From: Sphagnum compactum
Lineage: Eukaryota; Bryophyta; Sphagnopsida; Sphagnales
Reading direction: 5' to 3'
NCBI GenBank assembly: GCA_965153455.1
Contig: OZ234493.1
Location: forward strand, 25,038,213 to 25,102,212
Length of the DNA stretch: 64,000 nucleotides
The notes under the pieces were generated by a model that saw only the letters and a list, made by a program, of their open reading frames with translations, was not told where the DNA came from and ran no database searches. Shown here piece after piece: positions 49,538-63,429 of the stretch (the first letter of the stretch is position 1; every line of letters starts with the position of its first letter). Position numbers and translations under genes: made by a program.

Positions 49538-52500
49538 ATGATTGTGACACACTCTCAACAACATTGTGATGAAGAAAAAGAAGAAGAAGCTCACCTTCTG
49601 GATACTACTTCTACTACTACTACTACTGAAAGCATGATTCAGTTTGAAAGGGATGGACAATTGAGAGCGAGAAAAGGATTTGAGCTTTTTGGAGTAGAAA
49701 TGTCACCGGACACAGTTGCAATTGCCTTGGTGTACTTTGTACAGGGCGTTCTAGGACTTGCTCGACTAGCAGTTAACTTCTTCCTCAAAGATGACCTCCA
49801 TCTAGATCCTGCAGAGGTGGGTGGGTGGCTTTCTCTTCTCTTGATTCAAGCCCCCCAAAAAACAAAAAACTGTTGATATTTAGGTGAAGCTACTGATCTA
49901 GGATGTTGCTTACTACATGGGATAGCACTGAACCCAGCTCTTGAGGCACACATACATCACAGGGTTTAACTGCTGTTTTTTTCTGGTGACTGATGAGTGC
50001 AGGCAGCACTATTGTCGGGATTGTCTTCTCTCCCCTGGCTTATCAAACCTCTCTATGGTTTCATCAGGTAAAATGTAGGATGCAAGCTGCTCTGTGTCCA
50101 TCAGACTTCTGGACTTGTCAGAATGAACTGTACAAAAACAAAGGGAAATATGTCTATCTAGCCCATCAACAGATTGTTTTGAGCTTTGAGATGACCAACT
50201 GTGGTCAAGAGCACTTTGAGCTTGTACTTTTGTCCTCACAGCACCATCAGTCCTAACATTCATTGCTTGATCAGCTCCTTTGTCAAGTCTCGAGCTCTGA
50301 AGAGGGGGACCCAACAGGGCATGTAACCCAACAGTTGATGATGCAAAGGCTTGGGTATTTTGGAATGCAGTGATGGGATTCCCTTGTTTGGATACCGAAG
50401 ACGGTCATATTTAGTCCTCTGTGGCTTGCTGGGCACAGCCTCTTGGGCAGCACTTGCAACTTTAGTGGACAACAAGTATGCCGCCATGGCCACGATTCTT
50501 TTCAGCTCTCTGTCTGTTGCCTTCTCTGATGTTGTAAGTGTGGACTGAAACTTTTCACATTCACAAAGGGAAATTTTCCCCAGTGTGACAATCAACAGCA
50601 CAGGAAGCAGCAGCAGCAGCTTCAAAATGTGTCATGTTTCCAGACACTGGTGTCTATGAAAATGCAGATTCTGTGGTGATAGCTGCATGACTCACACTGG
50701 TGAAGAAGGTTGAGTATTTTGCAATGATTTTTGTCATGGGTGATGGGTGATTGGGGTCATTTGATGTTGAAGGTGGTTGATTCAATGGTGGTGGAGAGAG
50801 CACGAGGAGAATCACAAGGAACATCAGGCTCCCTTCAGTCACTTTGTTGGGGATCATCTGCAACTGGAGGAATAGTAAGCGCTTATTTCAGTGGATACTT
50901 TGTAGCAACTTATGGGGTGCGGTAAGATTTCAGATACGTTTCTAAATACTTCAATGTAGATTTGGTCAGTGCTCGACATTTCCAAACATCCTTGTACTCT
51001 GGATTTCAGATGTTTCTCAAGCCAATAATCCAGATGGAGTTCCATCAACAGAAAGCAACCATATTAGTTATTTCAAATGTCTGAACTTTATGCCACAAAT
51101 GTCCTTCATTGCAACACAAAGACCGGGCAAACTATGTCAGGTTGGACAGTTCGGATGTCATATATGATGTCAGTTGTCAGTGGGTGTGCTATTCTCTAGA
51201 ATATTGGCAGAATTGAACATCCACAGCATCATAGAACACCAAGGACATGGCATACTTGTGTTTCTATGGAGACAGGCACTGACCTCAAGAGAAAATGCCC
51301 ATGCAGGTTTGTATTCGGTGTTACAGCAATGTTACCTCTCATAACTGCGGCAGTTGCAGGCCTAGTTCATGAAGAGCGGTCCTCCCATGCCTCTTCAAGT
51401 ACGGCAGGTTTTTGGGACCCTGAAGCACAAGGGAATGTAGTGGAGGTTAAAGGCTCGGGTGGATTCTTGAAGACATCAAAACGGCAGCTGGGCTATTTGT
51501 GGCAGACTGTTAAGGAGCCAAACATATTTCTCCCTACTATCTTTATTTTTCTCTGGCAAGCAACTCCAACATCCGAGACAGCCATGTTTTTCTTCACGTA
51601 AGTATAGTTTTTATGTCACCCTCTCATCTTTTGTTCTTTCTTGAAGACAATTTCTTAATTGGCACAGACTCGTAGGATTTAGGGTTTAGGGTTTATGGAC
51701 AGTTTTTTTATGTGCTTATCTACACTGACTGTTGGGGGCTGACCCATTGTTGGTAATTGATAAGCTCAGTGGGTAGCAATGGCAGCTTGCCACTGCTACT
51801 CATGATGAAGTAAGAGGTCTGACACATTGTGAGCAACATGCATAAGGTTATGACCACTGCCACATTCATTGTCATCTTGTGTTTGTATTGTTGTTGCAGA
51901 GATTTCTTTATATCCTCTTAAGATATGTACACATGCATTAAGCGTATTGCATGTCATTACTCACCATGTCTCCCATCATGACATCTCCAATTGGTCATTT
52001 GCAACCGCCCAGTGACATAGTAGGTTGCCTATGATTGACAATATAAAGTGCTACTTGCTGTGTGATTCCAGGACAAACAGACTAAAGTTTGGGCCAGAGT
52101 TTCTGGGGCGTGTACGACTCGTGACAGCTGTGGCATCTCTCGTGGGAGTTGGTATCTACAATAGCTACTTAAAGCATGTCTCACTACAGAAGATGTTCTT
52201 TTGGTCTACCATTGTTGGCACCAGTCTTGGCCTGACTCAGGTGAGAGATCCACGATCTGTGGAACTTAGTCATGTCATCATGTCATGTCTGGGGTTTTGA
52301 ATGTGAAAAAACTAAGGGTACCTGTCACCACGTTTCAGCACTCCCTTGGGGACTAAACATATGTATTTTGTTTGTTTTCTAGTTAATGCTTGTTACAGGG
52401 ATGAATCGGATCCTTGGTATCAGTGATCAGTGGTTCTCAATTGGAGATTCACTCGTCCTCACAGTTCTTGGTCAGGTACAAACTTCCTTCAGGCTTTGAT

Positions 52501-53037
52501 TAAATGTAATTGCAAGATTGAAATTAGCCTGTAGCTTTAGGTGTTTTCTGAGTCACCCTAGTTGCTACTGATGGTCCTGATTGCCAATTCACATACTTGA
52601 ATATCCCCACCACAGGGGTCTGCATCAAATTTCGTCTCTCATATATCTTCTCAGCTGACCTTCTGCTCCGTGAAAATCCAAACTATTTTTCTTGCCACAA
52701 GATTTTTGAGTCATTTGAATGAAAATTGCAGGTTTCCTTTATGCCAATCCTGGTGCTTGCAGCCAGGCTATGTCCACCTGGAGTTGAGGCAACATTGTTT
52801 GCGACTTTGATGTCCATCAGCAATGGGGCGAGTGTGACTGGTGGGTTCTTGGGTGCGGGCCTCACAAGACTTCTGGGTGTGACCGGCAACAATTTTCAAA
52901 ACTTGGCATTGCTTGTGCTTTTATGCAATCTGTCATCCCTGCTGCCACTACCCTTCTTAGGTCTACTGCCGTCAGAGACTGAACTGCAAGCCACAGTGGA
53001 GAAGGCAGAGAAAGCACTTGGTTCTAAAAAAGAGTGA
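49538..53037 (+). CDS. Folate-biopterin transporter (FBT family, major facilitator superfamily)
   Basis: Exons 49538-49816, 50003-50067, 50371-50533, 50773-50921, 51307-51597, 52072-52240, 52383-52475 and 52732-53037 give 504 aa with all frames kept. Family-defining stretches are [62 protein letters not shown] (172-183), [22 protein letters not shown] and [19 protein letters not shown]. The many hydrophobic segments fit a 12-helix carrier. FBT proteins move folates or pterins; one Arabidopsis member is in the plastid envelope, while others, and relatives in cyanobacteria and protozoa, vary in site and substrate. The N-terminus is acidic with a Thr run and no obvious transit peptide, so location is open. 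The C-terminus is charged ([20 protein letters not shown]). The upstream GT-AG pair argues for the 49538 ATG rather than the one at 49499. Confidence 0.94.
51678..51695 (+). repeat. Interstitial telomere-type repeat in a transporter intron
   Basis: TTTAGGGTTTAGGGTTTA is two and a half units of the plant telomere repeat, inside the intron after the fifth coding exon of the folate-biopterin transporter. It is too short to be a relic of an end fusion by itself. Confidence 0.8.
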
Positions 53038-53039
53038 TA

Positions 53040-56000
53040 AAATTTGATTTGCACTAGTACATGCTAGATGCCTTTGCAGTCATCATCATTGCATCACAGA
53101 AAGTGGTACATGCGGAGGATGCCTTCTTTTGCACATGAGTTTCTGGCATGTTTGCTACATTGTTTTGTAGTCTGTGTTGTTTCTTCATTCATGGATCCTC
53201 TGCAGGGCCACCAACAAAATTCGCTAGTGTAGACCTTGTAGCAGATTGGATTCAGCAGGAATAGAATTTATGAGTTTCTACATAGGATTAGGTTGTGATA
53301 TTGGAACAACATGTCAACAAGTTGGATTCTATCACTAGAAGTAAAAACTTTTGGAGCCCATATGAATAAGTTATGAAATTCTGAAGTTGAGAAGTAGGGT
53401 GCACCAGACGCGATTCATAGGACCTCTTGGGATTAACTATAACCAGCCCTATGCTTACATTCAAAAGATGCATATTAGTAACTGATTTTATAGAAGTTAC
53501 CTCAATAAGATACCAAATCCAGTATTAGAACATGTTGCAGAATGATGTAACCTTTGTAGGCTTTGTTTTGCTTAGATCTGGAAAGTTGGCTCTAGGTGGC
53601 TGGCTATACTGGTGGGGTGCAATTTAGTGCAAAGTTGTATGAAATTAGTAACCATTTATGTGACAATTATAAAACAATTGCATACTTTGACGATAAATAA
53701 GAGGGGAAGCATGTCTATGTCAAAGGATTATAATATATTAGAGATCTCTGAAAAGTCATCCTGTCTTTCAACCTGTCTTTGGGTTCCCTTTCACTCACTA
53801 ACCCCTCTTTTAGTGGTATCTGAAAAGTAATGAAATCTTATTAAATCTCAGTATGAAATGCTGAAACTCAGCATTTAATGCACAAGGTTCGAAAGGAATT
53901 ATAGTAGCTGTACAGGTAGGAGCAGTGAAAATCTATGTAGCAGCAGTGGAGCCGCTCAGGTGAAAAGAAAGACGGTCAGAAAACCATCAATGATGGTTTT
54001 GATGGTTTTCTCAGTTTCATCCCCCCCTTGAATGCCAATGTACATTCAAGGCATTTTTGGCAGGTATTTTTTGAATCTCACCCTGTGTATGACCAAACTC
54101 AGGGTACTGGTGCTGTCTTTCCCTGACTTTACAGATATCTCTATTGGGTGACAATTTTGAGAATTGTAGCACATTTACAAAAACCAATACTAGTTTTATG
54201 TGTCTCTTTCTCATTGGACATTCATGCCTCAGCTATATCACATAGTAGGATAACTATAGCATTCTTGGACCTAGGTGTCACTTTACATCCATAACCTGAT
54301 CAGCATGTGGATCCATCATGACCCCAATACACTGGTTATGTAATAACGAGTCAGCTTCATGCCAAGACTATTCAGGGTAACCAGCAAGCTCAAATGGATT
54401 ACCTAGTCCACAATGCAGTGCTTTACTTGCCATGTGTGTCCTAAGCTATCCAGGGTAGATGATTGTTGGGACATTTGGGGAACTTGTGCACTTGTGGGTT
54501 ACATTTGGGCTTTAAAAAATATTTCTGGTGATATTAGTATGAACAAATATAAGGCAGAAACATACATAGGTGAAATCACAACATGAAACAAAATTTAACT
54601 AAGTTGAAGCAAGCTTAAACATTAATAAGATTGATGAGTGATGATGTTAGTGAATTTGGTTAAAGCCAACAACATCAACAAGCTTGCTAGCTATGGTAAC
54701 AAACCTGATAATGATGGGAACTAGTTTCATAAAGATGGTGTGTTTCAAAATGTGGGATTGTGTTTTCAAAATGAAAAAATCTCTTGGATTGGATGATTAC
54801 AATTGGGCTAACCTATACCAAATAGCTTAACCTACCTAACTTGAGCTTGTGTGGTACTTTATACTACAACACCTACCCTAACCTATAATACTTACTCTCT
54901 TTAACTCTTCATCCACCTTTGAGTGGTTAGGTCATCCATCTTGATAAGTTGGCACCAATGTAGGTTTTGGTTCACCCAAGGCTAAATCAAAGAAGGAATT
55001 CGAAAAGGAAAAATATTGGCTCTATTTAAAAACCAAACACATCCATCCACAAACAATGAAAATAAGTCTAAAATATGTGGCATATGAAATAATAATCTAA
55101 AAAGAGGAATACATTTGTGTTTTATGGTGTGATAAAGTTCAAACCATCCAAAACATGGATCAAAAAAATCTTAACAACTAAATTCTTTCCTATTTATGAA
55201 TTGAGATTCATCATCGTGGTCTTTTTTTTTGTTGTGCCCCATTACCCCACCAATCTTTGGTTATAATTGGAGGTTAATTATTAAAAATAGAATATGCAAT
55301 AAAATCATGGTGCTTTTGAATCTTTGCTTAAAGGTTTGATCTAATGTTGTGTGTGTTGTGTGCATTTGTTTATAATAACCTTACCTTGTTTCAACCCTTG
55401 TGTTATTCCTTCTTATGTGCACACCCAAACAAAACTTATATTAGATTTGTGTCATCTAATTCCATTTAAACTCATATCTTCTTTTGTTCCAATTTTCCAT
55501 TTGTCACACTAAACCATTGCTTTGCACATTCCTCAAATATTGGCAATTATAAAATTTTCAAACTATTGCCCAACTAATTTACCACCCTCCCCCCGCCCCC
55601 CTGTCGTGCAAAAATTGTCACAATATGATAAAATCTTATCTTATAAAACATTGGGTTAATAAATAATATCAATATCCCAAAACATTCCAAAAATCTAATG
55701 GAGATTGTAATTATTACGTATATGACGCATGAGCTTTGAAAAATACATATGAAGCAAAATTGTCATCAATAGTGCTTACAATGATGGTAATAATCCAAAG
55801 GGTTATATTGGTTACAAATGTCAAAATAGACCCATCATTGTTGGTAGAAATTTGGCACAATTTTCCTTAAATCAAATAACAACACAATTAATTTGCAAAA
55901 AAATCCACTTAAAAGCAATGGAAATTAATGTGCATCTAAAAAATTAACGACTATGAAAAACATGCTTACACAACATATTGAACAAAACACAATATCATCA

Positions 56001-58130
56001 AGCTTAACAAAAGCTCACATACATGCTTAGTTTCATAATCACATAAGTCATTTCCTTTGAAGGTAGACATCTTATTTAGGCTAAAAAGAACCAATCCAAT
56101 CCCGTGTGTGTGTGTGTTTATATATATATATGATCTTGCATCACCACCTTAATCCTCTTCACAATATTTAATTTAACAAACATGACCTTCATAAACAAAT
56201 AAAATCTCAATTTGTATAAAATTTTAAAGTTGTGACATAAAAGTCAACATTTAATAACAGTTATATGAGTTTCACCTCAAAAAATAGCCATATGCACTAC
56301 AATTGATTAACAATTGTAGTTCAAAGAATCTTAAATTAGGTCTAAATCAACAATGTCTCAACAATCTAAGACAATTTGAAATGTTTCAAAACGTTTGCTT
56401 AATCCTTAAAACTTATCATGTTTACAAATCATTGGCCCATTCATCAAAGCTTTTGTTTTGATTCCATATTAGCACTTAGACATAAAGCTATCATCAAAGG
56501 CAACTATAATTATGAGTTCATTTATCATTAACATCTTATGAGTTCATTATCATGGCTTTTGTTTCAATTCCTCGAACTATTGTTAGAACCTCGCTTGCTA
56601 GTTCAACTCTTTTGTACAACTCTTTCATGAGACCCACACAAAGTTTCCTTAAATCTTTAAAGTCCGAATCCAAAGATTGATGCATCATAACAAAACCAAA
56701 AGCATTGGTGGTCACCTCACACAACTTCAAAAAATGCTCCTATAGGACTTGGTACAAACAAAGGCAATACAAAACGTTTTATTTGAGCATCGATTAATTT
56801 GCACATGATTAATGAAGAAAGTGAAAACAAAACAAATTATTTTTGCCAACAATTCCCCTTGCAAACAAAAACAAAAGAAGAACACCAAAGGGTGAACTTC
56901 AAAACTACATAAAGGATTTGAAGGGCTAATTCTAAACACTTTTCAAGCTTCTTATATTTGTAAAAGTTTGAAAAAAATTGCAATTTTGAAGGAAGTGCTA
57001 GTGTCACCAAAACAAGGGTGCACACAAGTTTGTATACACATTGATCACAATAAAATAATGTTTAAGTGCATCAATACAACAAACATAAAAAATACACAAC
57101 CAATGTAACAATATTGCATATGTTTATAACTCAGTGACAAAATGACTCTATGGACTTTGACGGATCAACATGCTCCAGAATTCCTCCCTTTGTGGACTAT
57201 CATGGCCTTATATTAAGGTATCTTTACAACAAACAAGTTTTACACATAGTCTTCCCAGAATCCCAATAGAAATATTGGTTTGGAAATGGTAAATATATGG
57301 ACAAGCAATGTTTGTAATGGTCTTTTCAAAATTTCCCAAGAACTTCCCATTACAGAGAACTTATTTTCAAACATTCAAGTACTTAGTCTTTCCGATGTCC
57401 CAACATAATTCTCAAGCACGTTCAACTTAAATAGGAACCCCATTAAGGCCAATCCAATCAACCCCTTTGAGCCTCTCAACACTTCCATCATAAAAACTCT
57501 ACTGACACATTAACTCTTAATGTTATGCTCGTTAGCTTTAGCACAACAGAAATCCTAAAGCAAACACGAGTAACCTAGTTAAAATCACAAGCTTTAGGCA
57601 TTCCTTTTGAAAGCTTCCAAACAACAAAACCAAATTGAGATGAATTTGAGTTTAAAAAACCAATGTGTTTAGCTTGAGTCATCATCAGGTATTTATTTCC
57701 TCTCCCCACCAAACACATTTTTCCCTCATTTAGTAATTTTGCATCATCTTCCTCACACAACTAAAGAAAATCCAAGAAACAACACTTCGTCACCAACTTT
57801 TGACGTGGGTGTCGGCATTCCATGAAGAACAACACACCAAATTCCATAACCTATAAACAACAAAAACACAAGGAAATAACAAAGACATCAAAAAGCAAAA
57901 TGCAGCTCCTTTAAAGTTCATGATCACCAACCGTCCCCTTTCTTGGTGTTTTTTGCCAATACATCCATCAACATAGTAAATCATTCATTAGGGCAATATC
58001 ACCCCACTTCATTTGGTTAGGGCTTCGTCATCCAAAAAATTTGTGGACACAAATTTTGTTGCCATGCTTATGCGATAAACTGGTGTATGATATTATAATC
58101 TTGACATAAAACATAAAATTCTTTCATCGA
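53040..58130. other. 3' flank, then gene-free AT-rich stretch
   Basis: The first few hundred bases are probably the transporter 3' untranslated region. A small hairpin lies near 53979-54010 around AAAACCATCAATGATGGTTTT. From about 54.5 kb nothing is recognisable except simple TG and TA repeats at about 56105-56132. Minus-strand open frames at 56536-56730, 57575-57760 and 57790-57984 are downstream of the retroelement integrase in its own orientation and may be its tail, but match no domain I know. Confidence 0.4.
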
Positions 58131-58300
58131 TTCATTGCCCTTATTTGTAAGAATCTACTTCGACATTCCAAATCAACATATAATTTCATCTTCAAGGAAT
58201 ATGGGTACAATAACTACATCATGCTCTTTCACATGACATGTTTCACACCACTTGGAATAGTGGTCAATAACAATAAGAACATATTTATTGCCATTAGATT
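58130..58300 (-). pseudogene. Ty3/gypsy integrase core remnant
   Basis: Minus-strand translation gives NKYVLIVIDHYSKWCE, then VVIVPIFLEDEIIC, a stop, FGMSK, another stop and ILTNKG. This follows the integrase catalytic core order, with the first Asp in VIDHYSKW. Two in-frame stops show it is dead. It continues from the zinc-binding part at 58333-58575 in the same orientation. Confidence 0.75.
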
Positions 58301-58332
58301 ATTAGGCAAAATCTTGCAATATCAATAACCAT

Positions 58333-58575
58333 TCAATAAAAAAGATCACACATACGTATGCTCTTCATACCTTCCATTCTAGACCTCATATTGCCAGTTT
58401 GTTTGGCCAATTGGCATATATCACAAACGTTCACAAGCTCTTTAACATAATATGTCCTAACATGCCAAAAAAACCGTTTTTTAATTTTAGCAAACATCCT
58501 TGCGTCACCAAAATGTCCAATCTCATCGTGCATATTTTTCATTATTACAAATATGTCGTCCAGTTTAGGAACCAT
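58333..58575 (-). pseudogene. Ty3/gypsy integrase zinc-binding (H2C2) remnant
   Basis: An 80-codon open stretch contains HDEIGHFG, then KIKKRFFWHVRTYYVKE and VCDICQLAKQ. The spacing H-x4-H ... C-x2-C is the integrase zinc finger of Ty3/gypsy elements. The remnant lies between RNase H-like (58917) and core (58130) parts in the expected order. Confidence 0.85.
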
Positions 58576-58916
58576 TAAGTTTTAAAAATATAATGTATCC
58601 TCCTGCTGGTGATATCTCATCATTTTTTTGTTTTGCCGTCTCAATATCAACAAGAGTGCATGCATTTATGTTTAATGAACCACGAGTGAGTAATGTCATA
58701 CTCAAAGGATCTACCGAAATGTCTAAACAGTAGTTTTGTTCGTCCCCATCCATCTGTGGTTAAATAATAATGTTGGTCTTGGCTTGATCAACCAAGGTTT
58801 GTGCTTCATGGGCCAGATTTTAGTAATCTTATACAATGTATTTTGGTCCTTATTATTCAACATTCTTCCTTTGATCATGTCCCTCATCTTGGTATCAAAA
58901 TGATTTATTTTCCTTT

Positions 58917-59147
58917 CTAAGTTTGGACCTCAATGTGGTCTGGTGTTGCATCCCCTTCCATCACAATGAAAAGATTGTTGATAATTTCACTACCCTTAGT
59001 GGACATGGAAACCTCTTGTGCAATCCTATTTAAATCCTGAATCTCACTTCGAAAGTCTTCATGAGCTTCATACTTGCCAACCGGGTTTTTGCTCAATGCA
59101 TCCACATTTGTCCACCAAAAGAGTAAGCGGCTCAATTTACTTGGCAA
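58917..59147 (-). pseudogene. Ty3/gypsy RNase H C-terminal remnant
   Basis: The frame includes NVDALSKNPVG, the well-known end of the RNase H domain in plant Ty3/gypsy polyproteins (usually NADALSR). It is followed by a linker of about 50 residues. No reverse transcriptase was found upstream: the sequence beyond about 59200 turns into LRR repeats, so the element is truncated. Confidence 0.75.
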
Positions 59148-59239
59148 TTGTGAATATATATTTTAAAATATTCAAAAAGTTACAATTGAAACATAGTCAA
59201 AGATGACATCATGTCGAAGGCGAGTTGGTTGAAAAAGAG

Positions 59240-59725
59240 GGGTTATCTATTAGTGATTCAATTGGCAATAGATGAAGGTAATTCATTCAACCTGACACAT
59301 TTTAACAAATTAAGTTCCTTGAATGCATGAAAGGCCAATAAACATAAGTAATTCCTCCAAGTTCGTATGTTCCCACAATTAGAACTTTTGAAGTGCATTT
59401 AATTTGCCAATGTACATGTAAGTAATTCTTGCAAGTTGAAACATTCACACAAATCAAGATTTTAAAGTGCATTCAATGACCAATAGATGAAAATAATGTT
59501 TTGAAATTGGAACACCTTAACAAATGAAGCTTTTGGAATGTACTCAATTGGCCAATAGTTGAAAATAGTTATTTCAAATTGGACACGTTGACAAATGAAA
59601 GACTTTGAATGCATTCAATTTGCCAATAGATGAATATTTCTTTCACGATGCTCTCGAGTTGGAGAAGTCTTATAAGTAAAGATCTGGAATGCATTCAATT
59701 GGCCAGTAGATGAAGGTAGTTCACT
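59240..59725 (-). pseudogene. Decayed leucine-rich repeat array
   Basis: The word GCCAATAGATGAA or close variants recurs at about 59262, 59333, 59407, 59480, 59551, 59623 and 59702, near 72-base steps. On the minus strand it would encode SSIGQ, as in the cleaner array at 63430-64000. No open frame survives across it. It is a dead fragment of the same LRR family, in the same orientation, next to the retroelement remnant. Confidence 0.8.
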
Positions 59726-59759
59726 AATAAAAATTCCCCCATTTTGCAACTATGTTTTC

Positions 59760-61280
59760 AACTAGCATTCAATTACAAACCAAGTCGAAAACTACACATA
59801 TAATTGCAACTTGTTTTTTGCAATTGGTAACCAATAATGTCAACAAGTACAAGTCGAGAATGAAATTTAGTCAAAGGTGTATGCCACGTGTCAACACCAT
59901 AACAATAGCTACTACATGCCACTGTTTGCCAATTTAGTTGAAAATTGTACCAATTTAGTTGAGGGATGATTCAACTAGATTCGACTAGTGAATGAACTTC
60001 ATCTGCTAACTGGGCGTGACGTCACCCGAAAATAAAATTACAATTTTAATTATGTTGTAACTATGTAAACTGAACACTTGGCTAGTTGTTTGGTATAGTC
60101 ACAATGTTAAGGTCAACAAATAGTTAAATGACACTTGGCACATCCACATCAATAGGTTAAGCCACATGGTGCTTAATCATAGGTTAGGTTTAAACCTAGG
60201 TCTTAGGCTAAACCTATACATAGGCCATTCAACTTAGGATTAAATTAAGGTTGGACCTAGACACCTATGCTAGACCTAGACTTAGGCCATGTGGTAATTA
60301 TAAATGAAATTATATTTCATTTGGTTGAACCTTTAGGGTTGAAGCATTTTAATTGGATCATCCCAAATGACTATTACATTTTCATATTTATCATGTTTTC
60401 CAACAATCTTAATGCACTCCTTTAAATAGTTTGGATTCATGGAATGGAAGCCAAATAATTGGGATAAAAAAATTAGTTATAACCTAGTTGTAATCCAATT
60501 ACAACCTAATTGCAAGTCAAATAGTTGTAATCTAGTTATATAAGTTAGTTTAAGCTTAATTTTACGCCTAGGTTTAAAGTAATAATCTACCTAGCCTAAG
60601 TTCAGTTAGTTACTTTCATTACTGGTGATAATTATTTATCAATTATTTTTAATTGTATAGTTGTATAAGTAAACAATTAAACATATTTCCATCATATTAA
60701 ATAATATGGTGATTAGTTAGTTTAAAAGAAAATCAGCGATTAAATGTAATTGTCTTTAAAAAAAAAGTATTAATTATTATTGAATATTTTTGAAATTCCA
60801 AATCCATTAGAACTTTTTTTCAATATTTCATAAAACAACTAATTTACTCAAATATAAATATTCAATAATAATTTTTAAATGAAAATTTAATTAAATTAAT
60901 TATTAAAATATAATGATAAATAATAATTGGCTATAATAACAAAAAAAACATTAATAATACTATTGTAGCTAATAGTTAGGCTAGGCTAGTTAAGTATTTA
61001 ACTCTTATTATTCATATATTTCTCTGCCTTATTGGAACTATGATGAATTAATATAATAGAGGTTAAGTAAGAAAAATATAACAAAAATAAATCTTAAAAC
61101 ATAGTAATGTTAAATGAAAATAATCTCTTAAATTATATAATAATTTATTAAATATATATTTCTAATTATTTCAATCATTTTTATAATTTAATCATAAATA
61201 AATAATAAAATATTGGTAAATAAAATGAAAACATGAAAAACTTATTGGAACCAATAGCCAACACGAGAGAAAAAATTGAA
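59760..61280. other. Gene-free, extremely AT-rich stretch
   Basis: Contains TTAGGTTTAAACCTAGG-like words at about 60150-60300 and A/T tracts. No gene or known domain was seen. Confidence 0.4.
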
Positions 61281-61284
61281 ATTC

Positions 61285-63080
61285 TAAAAAGTATTAATAA
61301 TGTATCATTACATGATATGTTGTAAACTAAAATTGATTTACATGGAAATAATAAATTACAAATGTACTGAACATATTCCAAAAAAATATTAATTAAGCCT
61401 CATTACTTGATATGTTGTAAATTAAAATTGAATCTACATAGAAATAATATATTATGCATGTATTGAACGTACACATAATTAAATTGACTTATATTTCCAA
61501 AATTTCTTAAATTCTATTTTCAAATTAAAGTGTAATATTTATATGCACAAAAAATTTCCTATTACATAACCAATGAACCATTCATGTATACAAAAAACAT
61601 TTACATGGATCTTAATAATTAATGAATTTATATTTTATTTTAAATATATATTAAGACATCATATGTATGAAAATGAATGAACATTACAGTTCCACAAAAT
61701 TATTAATTATGTATCATTTCTTGATTTTTTGTATATTAACACTTGATTACAAAGAAATAATAAATTACATATATTGAACATTCATTATTACAAACTCATA
61801 TTTCATAAATTCTTTAAATTTTATTTTGAAATTACATATTTATATGCACAAAAATTATTTGCATCATACATTCATTTGATACAAAAAAAACTTACATGTA
61901 TTTTAATCTATTTATGAAGGTAGATAATTTGTTTTTTTTTGTTTTATTATGTTGAGATTTTTTGAACTAAATTGCTTCATGCAATGCTATTCATATATTT
62001 GAAAACCTAACAATGAGTAGGGTGCATTGACTTGGTTTGAGAATTTTTGGAGCTACGATGCAAAGGTTATTGATTATTGAATCATTTTCTTGGTAAACCT
62101 TAATAAAATTATAAATAAAAAATGTATTTGAATCTAAGGGTTTACTTGGTGCTGTTGGAAAATAATTGATGAATCAAATTTAATGAAGTTTATTTAATAA
62201 TTTTCACATTTAAGGTGCGGAAAAGATTGAATTTTGAATGAATCTTGTTTTTGAAAATTCAATCAATTTTTTTTTAAATGGGTTTAGAAGGGAAAATGAA
62301 TTGAGTGTGTTCACACTTGGGGCCATCAACACATGTTACATTATTCATTCATGAAGGAAGGTAGTTTGTTTTGTTTTTTCACAATGAAATCTCCCAAACC
62401 ATAGCATTTTACGTTATGCTATGGGACATATCATCATAAAGTTTTCAATGAGTAGGGGTGCACCAACTTGGTTTAAAATGTTTGGAGTTATGGTGTGGAA
62501 TTTATCCATTATTGAAGCATGTTTTCATTGAATTTATTAAAAAAACCAATATTGAAAACTATGTTGGAATATGGGGGCTTTCTTGCTATTATTGGAAAGC
62601 CCTCACCAAGTTTGATTTAATAATGTTGATTCCATAATTTTGAGACCTAAAATGGGAACTATATTATTGAAGTATTAGTGGGTATTGTTGTTATAAATTC
62701 AAACAAATTACAAAAAGGGGTTAGGAAGGTAAATTCAATTGAATGCATTCAAACTTGGGCCAATGACATAAGGTACATTAGTGTTTAATGAGTTTTTATC
62801 ATAATTTTAAACAAATATTAAGATATCATGTATATAAAAATGAATAAACATTAGAGTTGCACAATATTATTAGTTATGTATTAGTACTTGATATGTTTTA
62901 ATGATGTACGTAAAAATAATAAATCACATGTGTATTGAACATAAACATTATTACTAACATATATTTAGAATTTCCTAAATTTTATTTTGGAATTAAAATT
63001 TAATATTTATATGCAAGAAAAAAACCATTCATTTGTACAAATAAAATTTACATGAAAGTTAATGTTATTATAATTTTAAA
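61285..63080. repeat. Degenerate AT-rich repeat family, several copies
   Basis: Two families are interleaved. One has TGATATGTTGTAAAT, GAAATAATAAATTACA, TATTGAAC and TTTATATGCACAAAAA in order at about 61290, 61390, 61700 and 62865. The other has AATGAGTAGGGTGCA, ACTTGGTTTGA and TTTGGAGCTA/GTTATGG at about 62012 and again about 62447. Orientation is the same throughout. Confidence 0.7.
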
Positions 63081-63429
63081 TGAAAATGAAAATTAAAGTT
63101 GCCTACTAATTGTTTAACCTAGTTGAAATAAATAGTTACAAACAAAACTACATTTGATTTGTCCTTTAATACATTTTATCATCCATATATGTGTGTTGTT
63201 GGTGTCATTAAAATAATTGAACATTAATCAATGTTTTGACTATATGCCAATTAAAGAACCTTAGATGCCAAAAATATTTTTAAAATGACACTTTCCTGAA
63301 AACATGTTTCACATTGTTTATCAACATACTTGAGTATTCAACTTGTAGACATTGTTGATGTTGAGAATATTCGGTAATTGACCAACTAGTTGAAAAATGT
63401 TTTCGACTATGTACCAATATAGTAATTGG

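Noticed and set aside
51678-51695. Telomere-type repeat as evidence of a chromosome end or fusion
   Set aside because: Only about two and a half units inside an intron of an intact gene; more likely chance, slippage or repair filler.
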